DNA of 44,563 bases from Chlorobiaceae bacterium (GTDB lineage: Bacteria > Bacteroidota > Chlorobiia > Chlorobiales > Chlorobiaceae), in NCBI GenBank assembly GCA_013334925.1, contig JAAXWP010000018.1:1-44563 (forward strand), written 5' to 3'. Both the position numbers and the translations under genes were made by a program. The first letter of the stretch is position 1. Each line of letters starts with the position of its first letter. Positions 35,988-44,563 of this stretch are shown here, piece after piece. The notes beneath the pieces are model-generated. The model was given only the letters and a program-made list of their open reading frames with translations. It did no database searches and was not told the DNA's origin.

Positions 35988-36608
35988 TCATTCAGGCTTA
36001 TTAATTGACCATCGACGAAAAGAAAAAAATAACGCCAGTAATAAACATAGTATGACACTCAATGGCTCAGATACAAATGACATTGCAAATGCACCTGTAT
36101 AGAGCAACGGCCCAAAGCGATAATGCCTCGTAATTTGCATAACCTCCTCTGTTTTCCCGGATATGGCATTTTCGGACAACAAATTTATCGATACATGTCT
36201 CCACAGAATATCGGATGAGAGTGAAATAGCAAGAAATATTCCCGTATAAAAAGAAGCCGCCACTCTTGCATCACGATGAAGCAGGTACTCAGACAATAAT
36301 GCCGTCGGGAAAGGTATAAAAGTCACAAAAAGCAGCAGTAAACCATTAAGGTAAAACAACCCGTGATCATATTTATTGATTAACGAAAATATCCAATGAT
36401 GATGAACCCAAATAACGAGAATGGTTGCAAAACTTGTTAAATAAGCCAGATAGCTCGGCCATATCTCAAGTAACGCCCGTAGCAATCCAACCCTATCAAC
36501 ATGCACATGATCCGGCACCTTAACCTCAATAACAAGCAACGTTACAGCTATTGCGAAAACCCCATCACTAAAAGCCTCGATCCGAGTTGTTTCATTTCGT
36601 TCATTCAT
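35988..36608 (-). CDS. TMEM175-family (DUF1211) predicted potassium channel
   Basis: 206 residues when started at MNERNETTRIEAFSDG (ATG at 36608); upstream codons are unlikely. The first helix has the family hallmark RIEAFSDGVFAIAVTLLVIE, which in bacterial TMEM175 proteins lines the K+ pore. Further hydrophobic segments (LAYLTSFATILVIWVHHHW, GLLLLFVTFIPFPTALL, AASFYTGIFLAISL, LLYTGAFAMSFV, SVILCLLLALFF) give about six helices in all. It is monocistronic, between the sensor block and an IS fragment, and its role is not evident from its neighbours. Confidence 0.85.
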   Translation of the reverse strand: MNERNETTRIEAFSDGVFAIAVTLLVIEVKVPDHVHVDRVGLLRALLEIWPSYLAYLTSFATILVIWVHHHWIFSLINKYDHGLFYLNGLLLLFVTFIPFPTALLSEYLLHRDARVAASFYTGIFLAISLSSDILWRHVSINLLSENAISGKTEEVMQITRHYRFGPLLYTGAFAMSFVSEPLSVILCLLLALFFSFRRWSINKPE

Positions 36609-36705
36609 TATAAGTATATTTTCTATGCATAGAGTTTGATATAGATAACATAAAATTCGGATCATGACAAGAACAGCAACTCAGAAATCTTTCTGACTTG
36701 CCGTG

Positions 36706-36921
36706 ATGTCGATAAATAACCGACACGTATGCTATTCCAAAATATCAGAGGCCAAATCCAGGTTATTGGTTCGCTATTTTGCTGCCAATCTTGAGGCGAC
36801 TCAAATCTCTTCGTTCACTGAGCTGAACCGCAATACCGCGAACCGGTACCTCACTGCTATTCGAGAACGTATTGCCGAATATTGCGATAGTCATTCCATT
36901 AACCAAACCAGGGAACACTCT
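36706..36921 (+). pseudogene. IS1595-family transposase, N-terminal fragment
   Basis: The first ~65 residues (RHVCYSKISEAKSRLLVRYF then NRNTANRYLTAIRERIAEYC) match the N-terminal region of IS1595-type transposases. Homology ends near EYCDSHS and the reading then passes into the end of the REP-associated element copy D. The catalytic DDE domain is absent, so this is a dead fragment. Confidence 0.75.
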
Positions 36922-38005
36922 ACAGCACAAACATCAACTAATTCCCGTCACTGGCGGGTCTTGAGCATATACGCCACTGCATTTGTGGTAACGCCTAACT
37001 GACGCGCCGTTTCGGCCAGTGACAGTCCATACTCCTCGACAAACTTCACCGCCAGCCGTTTCCTCAGTTCCGGCAGCGGAGTTCTCCGGCTTCCAGACCG
37101 CAAAACAGTTAAGGATATCCCCTTCTCCTGACACAAGGACTCGATATCCTGCTTTACCAACTCCAGCCGTCTGGCACCAGATAATTGCTGCTTCACCGAA
37201 GCATCTGCCTGCTCAAGCAGCGAGCTGACGAACTCACCACTCCCGAGCACCCTCGCATCACTCATTTCCATCAGACCCTGCTTTCGCATCGACAGCACGT
37301 TCGACCAGCCGCCATGAGACCGAACCAACCCGCCACCAGACAGCTCCGCCTCCCGATCCTGCGACATTTCATCACTCAGGAATTCCAGATATGCCCAGAT
37401 TGCCGAGTCCTCATGCGTGCCGAAATGCTGCAAGACATAATTCCGATCGAACCAGTCGTACCGTACCCGCTGCATGATACACGCATGACCAGCCCAGGGA
37501 TATTCCTCGATTTCATCGAACGTTCGAACAATACCGGCTCTCAACGGGTTGAGATGGATATAGGCCACCAGTTTGGTAAAGTAGGCGTCCTCTTCGCAGA
37601 TGATCGACTTGTACCGGTTCTGGAACAGATGACCGACGCGATGATGTCGGCGATTGTAATATTGCGCATAACCAGACAGAAAACGGCGCATCAACGTCGC
37701 GATACCGCCAGAGCCACTCCTGACCAGCAGATGCACATGATTGCTCATCAGCGCAAAAGCGTAGACCCCGGTACCCGATGCCTTCGCCAAATCGCCAAAA
37801 CGACGCAGAAACCCGGTCCGATCTGCATCATCCTGAAATATCACCCCACGCTCGATCCCCCTTATGATAACATGATGCAACGTCCCCGGAGCATCCAGCC
37901 TCGGTCCTCTCGGCATATCGTTCCTCCCGGTTTTAGCGGCTATCGTCCTTGAATCATCAGCTTTCTCTCAATGAAATACTTTTGCACTTACCGTACAACG
38001 TCCCC
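36922..38005 (-). mobile_element. REP-associated Y1 transposase element, copy D (left end lost)
   Basis: The right terminus (CTTACCGTACAACGTCCCC) ends at 38005. On the left, homology to copy C begins only at ACAGCACAAACATCAAC (36922), so the left terminus is missing. CCAGGGAACACT just upstream may be what remains after an internal deletion of the end. The fragment abuts the IS1595 relic. With one terminus gone the element is probably not self-mobile, although its transposase gene is intact. Confidence 0.8.
36948..37916 (-). CDS. REP-associated tyrosine (Y1/HUH) transposase, copy D
   Basis: 322 residues, full length, nearly identical to copy C apart from scattered substitutions (MPRGPRLDAPGTLHHVIIRG at the start, DLAKASGTGVYAFALMSN, C-terminus YMLKTRQ). 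The HUH motif NHVHLLVRSG and the YAQYYNRRHHRVGHLFQNRY helix are intact. It could supply transposase in trans to copies that keep both ends. Confidence 0.92.
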   Translation of the reverse strand: MPRGPRLDAPGTLHHVIIRGIERGVIFQDDADRTGFLRRFGDLAKASGTGVYAFALMSNHVHLLVRSGSGGIATLMRRFLSGYAQYYNRRHHRVGHLFQNRYKSIICEEDAYFTKLVAYIHLNPLRAGIVRTFDEIEEYPWAGHACIMQRVRYDWFDRNYVLQHFGTHEDSAIWAYLEFLSDEMSQDREAELSGGGLVRSHGGWSNVLSMRKQGLMEMSDARVLGSGEFVSSLLEQADASVKQQLSGARRLELVKQDIESLCQEKGISLTVLRSGSRRTPLPELRKRLAVKFVEEYGLSLAETARQLGVTTNAVAYMLKTRQ

Positions 38006-38047
38006 TAATCCCTAATTTCGGGGAGTATTTCGCCCACCGATGTGAAT

Positions 38048-38097
38048 TCAAATTGCAAGTGTTCTGGCCTATGACTCGTGGTGCACTTGCAATTTGA
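38048..38097. repeat. Perfect 14-bp inverted repeat hairpin
   Basis: TCAAATTGCAAGTG (38048-38061) and CACTTGCAATTTGA (38084-38097) are exact inverses around a 22-nt loop. The surrounding 38006-38295 contains no supported gene. It could be the end of a mobile element or a terminator, but it lacks a T-run. Confidence 0.5.
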
Positions 38098-38295
38098 CTT
38101 ATCGATGAACTTATTACTCATATTCAGTTGTTCCATCACGAGCGAATAAGTCAAAACCGAATGCTGTTTTGTGTGGGTAGACTGGAGACAAAGCACCGAA
38201 TGATCAGTGGCTGAACCGACGAGGAACATTTCGCGTTCCTGGATTCGAAATTTGTAAGATTCAACTGAACACGTCCACTAAATTTTTTTACGCAT

Positions 38296-38712
38296 GTGAG
38301 AGTGAACCATCAGGATCGTTCAGCAAAATCTTACCGGTCGAGCCGCCAGAGAGAGCGGCTTCTGGCGTTACTTCGCTCAACGGGCATCCATCCGACCGCA
38401 TCGTGGCTCTACGACCAGCTGAAAAAGGATTTTCCCAGCCTGAGCCTCGGAACGGTGTACAGAAACCTTTCGATCCTGATCGAGCAGGGCCTCGTCAGAA
38501 AAATCGACTCGGGCAGTACCTTCGACCGGTTCGAGGCCAAAACGACGCCGCATTACCATCTGATCTGCAATAAGTGCGGCAAGATCATCGATTTCGAGCA
38601 GCGCTTTTTTCCCGAAATCAACAAAGAGATCTCCCGTTCGACCGACTTCGACATCGAGTCACACCGAATAGACTTTTTCGGGACCTGCTCCGATTGCCGG
38701 ACAATAAGCTGA
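38296..38712 (+). CDS. perR: PerR-like Fur-family peroxide-responsive repressor
   Basis: 138 residues from a GTG start (the overlapping ATG is followed directly by TGA; the ribosome site is weak). The winged-helix domain includes [19 protein letters not shown]. Two CxxC pairs for structural zinc are present (Cys91/Cys94 in CNKCG and Cys131/Cys134 in CSDC). Compared with Bacillus PerR, the sensing-site residues are kept as His32, His86, His88 and Asp99 (IIDF), while the usual first Asp is Glu80. Asp99, rather than Glu, favours PerR over Fur. It lies 165 nt before katG, the classic PerR target, and an AT-rich palindrome lies between them. Confidence 0.82.
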   Translation: MRVNHQDRSAKSYRSSRQRERLLALLRSTGIHPTASWLYDQLKKDFPSLSLGTVYRNLSILIEQGLVRKIDSGSTFDRFEAKTTPHYHLICNKCGKIIDFEQRFFPEINKEISRSTDFDIESHRIDFFGTCSDCRTIS

Positions 38713-38744
38713 AATCCTCTGGAAATGCAGGATATTTTTTTAGA

Positions 38745-38766
38745 CTATTATTAATAATCATTCCGA
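38745..38766. promoter_or_regulatory. Candidate PerR/Fur box upstream of katG
   Basis: CTATTATTAATAATCATTCC contains the perfect palindrome ATTATTAATAAT (38747-38758) and overlaps TAATAATCATT, close to the Fur/PerR box style (TTATAATNATTATAA). It lies between perR and katG about 110 nt before the katG start, a suitable place for peroxide-sensitive repression. The match is by eye. Confidence 0.5.
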
Positions 38767-38829
38767 TTACTATTCGATAACAGCAAGGATCACGTCAAGA
38801 ACCACTATTTACTTTCAGCGGTTTTATAA

Positions 38830-41076
<2,247 letters not shown>

Positions 41077-41164
41077 ATCATGAAAAAACTTGTCAGGAGA
41101 ACAGAGCGCCCGACATTTTGGGAAACATCAATAAACAACGCAAATCACAAGGAGAAACCACATC

Positions 41165-41833
41165 ATGTCACACTTTGATGACGAAGCGTATTTTGAAATT
41201 TCCATGCCGCTGCTCGGCGACGAGTTCCCGGAACTGAACGTGCAGACAACGCATGGCCCGATGAGCATCCCCGGCGACCTGAAGGGATCATGGTTCGTGC
41301 TCTTCAGCCATCCGGCGGACTACACGCCGGTCTGCACCACCGAGTTCGTTGCCTTCCAGCAGCGCGCCGCACAGTTCGAGGAAATTGGCTGCAAGCTGAT
41401 CGGCATGAGCGTCGATCAGGTCTTCTCGCACATCAAGTGGGTCGAGTGGATCAAGGACAATCTGAATGTCGAGATCACCTTCCCGATCGTGGCGGCCAAC
41501 GACCGCATCGCCAACAAGCTCGGCATGCTGCACCCCGGGAAGGGCACCAACACCGTACGCGCGGTCTTCGTCGGAGACCCCGAAGGCAAGGTGCGCCTCG
41601 TACTCTACTACCCTCAGGAGATCGGCCGCAACATGGATGAGATTCTACGTGCCGTTAAAGCCTTGCAAATCGCAGACAGGGAGAAGGTTGCCATACCCGC
41701 TGACTGGCCAAACAACGCATTGCTCAAGGATAGGGTAATTATCCCCCCTCCCAAAAACGTCGAAGAAGCAAACAAGCGCAAAGGCCAAAAAGACTGCTAT
41801 GACTGGTGGTTCTGCCACAAACCGCTCCCCTGA
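41165..41833 (+). CDS. Peroxiredoxin of the Prx6/archaeal type
   Basis: 222 residues, with AAGGAGAAACCACATC before ATG. The peroxidatic cysteine is Cys57 in [13 protein letters not shown]. The C-terminal arm has Cys211 and Cys217 ([10 protein letters not shown]), the pattern of archaeal-type Prx6 enzymes, where a C-terminal Cys resolves the sulfenate. It reduces H2O2 and organic peroxides, probably with thioredoxin-type donors. It is 88 nt after katG in the same direction, so co-transcription from the PerR-controlled promoter is likely. A strong hairpin follows. Confidence 0.93.
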   Translation: MSHFDDEAYFEISMPLLGDEFPELNVQTTHGPMSIPGDLKGSWFVLFSHPADYTPVCTTEFVAFQQRAAQFEEIGCKLIGMSVDQVFSHIKWVEWIKDNLNVEITFPIVAANDRIANKLGMLHPGKGTNTVRAVFVGDPEGKVRLVLYYPQEIGRNMDEILRAVKALQIADREKVAIPADWPNNALLKDRVIIPPPKNVEEANKRKGQKDCYDWWFCHKPLP

Positions 41834-41883
41834 CAACCTGTAGAAACAGTTGATGGAACAAAACCAACATCTCAACATTTCAT

Positions 41884-41918
41884 ATCGACAAGACTGCTGC
41901 TAAGGCAGTCTTGTCGAT
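41884..41918 (+). terminator. Hairpin terminator after the peroxiredoxin gene
   Basis: ATCGACAAGACTGC and GCAGTCTTGTCGAT form a perfect 14-bp stem around a 7-nt loop, 50 nt after the stop codon. The following bases are pyrimidine-rich but not a clean T-run. Confidence 0.75.
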
Positions 41919-41937
41919 GTATTCTGCCTCTCCCCCC

Positions 41938-42008
41938 TTATTCCCAAACCACCGCACTCCCCTCCATATCGAACAGCACGAAGGTCAGTGGAGTGTATGG
42001 AAGCCATA
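41938..42008 (-). pseudogene. Relic of a cbiD 3' end (left fragment)
   Basis: On the minus strand it reads WLPYTPLTFVLFDMEGSAVV then WE and stop, almost the same as WLPTTPLTFVLFDMEG near the C-terminus of the CbiJ-CbiD protein at 5874. About 50 bases align closely with 5911-5963. Upstream coding sequence is gone, replaced by the inserted transposase element at 42021. The different last residues show it is not a recent exact duplicate. Confidence 0.7.
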
Positions 42009-42020
42009 AGTTCAACTCAA

Positions 42021-43133
42021 GGACGTAAGTGACTGAGGTAACGAAAGAACACAAACAAGAATCGTCGTGATTCTGCCCCTTCATCGACGAAGCAGCTGGC
42101 TGACGCCGGCCCTTGAAATCCCCAGCATCCTTGCAACATTCGCATGCGACATACCCATTTCTGTCACAAATTTCCTGGCCAACACCGCCCGTAATGCAGA
42201 ATACTCCCGGCTTCGACAACCTGCCTGAAGTGCCGCCTGCGTCAATCCACTTTTATCACAATGGTATTTGAGCTGTTCTTCAGCATCGGCAATCCTCATC
42301 CGCATTGGCAGCATTTCCTTTTGTGCAGCCCCGATCTCTCCCAGCACATCTTCCACAAACTCACCACCACCCAATATCCGCTCATCGCTGAACTGCCGGT
42401 CCCCGCGTTTTCTCATCGACAGAACCTCGGACCACCCGCCTGCCGAACGCACCAGACCGCCTCCGGTCAACTCAGGCTGACGACCCATATGCATTTGATC
42501 CTGAACGAACTCAAGATATTTCACCCGTGCACTCCCGACTGTTCTTCCGAATTGTTGCAGGACATGCTCCTTATCCTGCCAGGCATATTCAGCCAAACCC
42601 ATGATCGCAGAATGTCCACTCCACGTATATCGCCCCAGCTCTTCAAGAGAAGTCACTAGCCCTACCCGTAATGGATTCAGATGGATATAACTGACCAGCT
42701 TGACAAAATAGGGTTCCTCTTCACACAGAATCGACTTGTAACGATTCTGAAACAAGTGACCAGTCCGATGATGCCGTTTGTTGAACCTTACCGAGTAGCC
42801 AGTCAACACGCACCTCATGAATGTTGGCAATCCCGACGACCCGCTCCGAAGCAACAGATGCGCATGATTGCTCATCAGCGCCCAGGCATATATCAACGTT
42901 CCGGTTTTGCCTGCCGCTTTGCCAATCCTTTTCACAAAATCAAGTCGATCTTCATCATCAACTGCAATCTCCGTGCGTTCGATACCTCGAACCATCACAT
43001 GATGCAGCGCTCCGGGCGTATCCAGTCTCGCTCCTCTCGGCATTGCGTCTTTCCCTTTGCGTTAACTTCCACGATTTCTTCACTTATCGAAATTTAACAG
43101 ACAAATATTTAGTTACCTTAGTCACTTACGTCC
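42021..43133 (-). mobile_element. Second-type Y1 transposase element with 22-bp inverted ends (copy E)
   Basis: GGACGTAAGTGACTGAGG (from 42021, continuing TAAC to 42042) matches in reverse 43112-43133 with one mismatch in 22 bp. The single gene inside is a diverged relative of the copies A-D transposase. The ends differ from those of A-D but share the opening GGACGT. Outside, CTCAAGG on the left is mirrored by CCTTGAG a few bases beyond the right end. Confidence 0.85.
42081..43043 (-). CDS. REP-associated tyrosine (Y1/HUH) transposase, second subfamily
   Basis: 320 residues. It shares the architecture of copies A-D: MPRGARLDTPGALHHVMVRG start, HUH motif as NHAHLLLRSG, Tyr-bearing helix around FNKRHHRTGHLFQNRYKS, IHLNPLRVGLV, and a C-terminal helix-turn-helix-like end (MSHANVARMLGISRAGVSQL). 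Overall it is only moderately similar to them, so it is a separate lineage. The frame and key residues are intact. Confidence 0.92.
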   Translation of the reverse strand: MPRGARLDTPGALHHVMVRGIERTEIAVDDEDRLDFVKRIGKAAGKTGTLIYAWALMSNHAHLLLRSGSSGLPTFMRCVLTGYSVRFNKRHHRTGHLFQNRYKSILCEEEPYFVKLVSYIHLNPLRVGLVTSLEELGRYTWSGHSAIMGLAEYAWQDKEHVLQQFGRTVGSARVKYLEFVQDQMHMGRQPELTGGGLVRSAGGWSEVLSMRKRGDRQFSDERILGGGEFVEDVLGEIGAAQKEMLPMRMRIADAEEQLKYHCDKSGLTQAALQAGCRSREYSALRAVLARKFVTEMGMSHANVARMLGISRAGVSQLLRR

Positions 43134-43166
43134 CTTAGTGCCTTGAGGTACAAGATTCATTGCCGG

Positions 43167-43268
43167 TGAGCAACCCGCTGCTTCAATTCGTGCTTTTTCA
43201 AGCACTTGGCAGGGCTGTACGTTATCAATAAATCTTTGCGTTTGGATATTTAACTATAGGATGTCCCT
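43167..43268 (-). pseudogene. Relic of a cbiD 3' end and downstream sequence (right fragment)
   Basis: The segment aligns with about 5810-5914, the sequence downstream of and including the last codons of cbiJ-cbiD. The minus-strand reading is GHPIVKYPNAKIY and stop, against GHPIVHNPDANIF and stop. It contains exactly the end that the left fragment at 41938 lacks, but lies on the opposite side from where a simple insertion would place it. Confidence 0.65.
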
Positions 43269-43290
43269 ATATTTTCTCGTATTCCGCTTT

Positions 43291-44211
43291 CTATGGCTGA
43301 TTGCCCTGCCATGTATCCGAAGCAATCCAGCTTTCTCCATAGCTCCCTTTTTCGATCAAGGCTTTGACAATTGGGGATAGAAATAGTTCCAACTGCTGCA
43401 CGATCTGATTGAAGTCCTCAGGCAAAAATTCAAGTCCAATACGCTTCCTGAAAGCAGTCCATTGCACCTGCTTTTCTTCGATAAACTTTCGGGAAAAAAT
43501 CTCCTGAGGTTCAACAAGTATTGTCCCCCGTTGCTCAAACGTCTGCTTGATGGCTTCGGCAAGCCTGCTGCCTTCAAAGTTATACTGGCGTGACAGCATC
43601 CAGATATCATAGAAGTCTTTCAGCCTGCTGTTGAGTATCCCAAGCTTGGCCATCACCTCAAACTTTTCGGCAATCATGCTTTCCCTGCTGTAACAGTACA
43701 TCTCCGCCGGAGGAAAGTTCAGCAATGATGGTAACGATTCCTGTACAGGCTCAGGGAAGACCTTGTCTCCAAATCCAATATCAAGCTGGATGGTCAGACG
43801 GGCTTCATCGAGATGTCCACGAAATCTTACACGCAATCCCTCATAGTCCGCATCTTCAGTTATCGGCTCTATAGTGATTGAATCCGGATCGAAAATGATC
43901 CCATCTTCCTGCTCTTCGACGGCCAAAACCTGATGGATAATGGTCGTGATATTCTCCGGGGCGTTTGCGGTTCTTCCCAGCATATCGATATCCATGGTAG
44001 GCCTTGCCAAGGGAGCTTGCCAGGCGCGAAGCAGCAATGCGCCCTTGAGAATGAAGCGATCTGCGAATGAGAAAACCGACAGACGATAGAGAAAGCGCTC
44101 CATGGCATAGTATTGCAACAGCTCCTGAAAAGGCCTCTTATCCTGTCTTGCCTTGTTCAAGAGCCGTTGCCTGACCGAAGCTCCGATATTTCTGATCACT
44201 TTTCCACTCAC
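43291..44211 (-). CDS. AbiEii/AbiGii-type nucleotidyltransferase toxin
   Basis: 306 residues from the GTG at 44211, which overlaps the antitoxin stop as GTGA and follows GGAGGCAACGCT. The nucleotidyltransferase core is visible as FILKGALLLRAW followed by RPTMDIDMLG (Asp74, Asp76 as metal-binding pair). The later motif IAEKFEVMAKLGILNSRLKD then FYDIW is also typical of the AbiEii family. Such toxins are the killing half of type IV-style AbiE toxin-antitoxin and phage-abortive systems. It is probably regulated by its partner AbiEi. Confidence 0.88.
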   Translation of the reverse strand: MSGKVIRNIGASVRQRLLNKARQDKRPFQELLQYYAMERFLYRLSVFSFADRFILKGALLLRAWQAPLARPTMDIDMLGRTANAPENITTIIHQVLAVEEQEDGIIFDPDSITIEPITEDADYEGLRVRFRGHLDEARLTIQLDIGFGDKVFPEPVQESLPSLLNFPPAEMYCYSRESMIAEKFEVMAKLGILNSRLKDFYDIWMLSRQYNFEGSRLAEAIKQTFEQRGTILVEPQEIFSRKFIEEKQVQWTAFRKRIGLEFLPEDFNQIVQQLELFLSPIVKALIEKGSYGESWIASDTWQGNQP

Positions 44212-44563
44212 AGCGTTGCCTCCAGATAGGGTTTCATAACGGAGAAAACACGGCACGCTTCTGCATACTGCATCAGTGCATGAAGGTTCTTTGGCTTTCG
44301 CTGTCGATACAGTTTGAGGGCTTCGAGCACAATATCCATCCCGATCCTGTTACGGAATCTGAAGCAATCGACAAGCGTCTTTTCCGGACTGTAGATCTTC
44401 ACCGGGACACCGTCGAGCTGATGTGTTTCAATGCCGAGCTTGAAACAAGCATGTGAAAACCGGAAAATCGTAACCGGAGGATACTCGATTCTTGGTTGTT
44501 CGGCACCCTTTTCAAGCGCAAGAGAGACGCTGTGCGGAACCTGGGTGGTCATCTCGTGAAAGG
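44208..44563 (-). CDS. AbiEi-type antitoxin, C-terminal part (cut by window edge)
   Basis: The frame is open to the window end; reading beyond the internal ATG at 44552 gives FHEMTTQVPHSVSLALEKG, typical of the middle of AbiEi antitoxins, so the true start (and the winged-helix DNA-binding domain) lies outside. The visible C-terminal domain includes IYSPEKTLVDCFRFRNRIG and LEALKLY, as in the family. It should neutralise the adjacent toxin and repress the operon. Confidence 0.82.
   Translation of the reverse strand, partial: FHEMTTQVPHSVSLALEKGAEQPRIEYPPVTIFRFSHACFKLGIETHQLDGVPVKIYSPEKTLVDCFRFRNRIGMDIVLEALKLYRQRKPKNLHALMQYAEACRVFSVMKPYLEATL

Noticed and set aside
19990-38005. Composite transposon carrying the sensor genes
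   Set aside because: All elements face the same way, several lack an end, and Y1 enzymes do not normally mobilise such composites; recombination between direct repeats is the simpler idea.

Overview
The window reads as chromosome of a green sulfur bacterium (Chlorobiaceae; genus left open). The grounds are the start of a BchE-type Mg-protoporphyrin monomethyl ester cyclase gene at the left edge, a large anaerobic cobalamin operon built from fused Cbi enzymes, and a second cobalamin-binding radical SAM gene. Chlorobiaceae need B12 for bacteriochlorophyll synthesis, so these genes fit together.

Layout. 1-5.5 kb: bchE start (cut by the edge), small dispersed repeats, a PaaI-type thioesterase, a transglutaminase-like protein, a lipoprotein, a decayed transposase and a B12/radical SAM enzyme. 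5.9-18.9 kb: one long minus-strand operon. It starts with a cobalamin riboswitch and runs outer-membrane beta-barrel, cbiM, cbiN, cbiQ, cbiO, cobA, cbiK, cbiL, cbiH-cbiC, cbiE-cbiT, cbiG-cbiF, cbiJ-cbiD. This covers cobalt uptake and the ring chemistry from uroporphyrinogen III to cobyrinic acid, except the precorrin-2 dehydrogenase step. Most genes overlap by 1-11 nt; the one clear break, between cbiK and cbiL, holds a ~100-bp inverted-repeat element.

19.4-38 kb: a signalling island divided by copies of one REP-associated (Y1/HUH) transposase element, all in the same orientation. The blocks are: two elements in series (one truncated and abutted by another); a 1400-aa hybrid histidine kinase; a single-domain response regulator with a second hybrid kinase; another remnant plus an intact element; a CheB-CheR-PAS fusion with a third hybrid kinase; a TMEM175-type channel; and an IS1595 fragment joined to a further element. 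No DNA-binding output domain, CheA, CheW or chemoreceptor is present. The best-preserved element has inverted ends beginning GGGGACGTTGTAC.

38.3-41.9 kb: an oxidative-stress block of a PerR-like regulator, catalase-peroxidase katG and a peroxiredoxin, closed by a strong hairpin. 41.9-43.3 kb: a second type of Y1 transposase element with its own 22-bp inverted ends, lying between two separate remnants of a cbiD 3' end. 43.3 kb to the edge: an AbiE-type toxin-antitoxin pair, with the antitoxin cut by the window end.

All family assignments come from reading motifs in the sequence; no database search was run.
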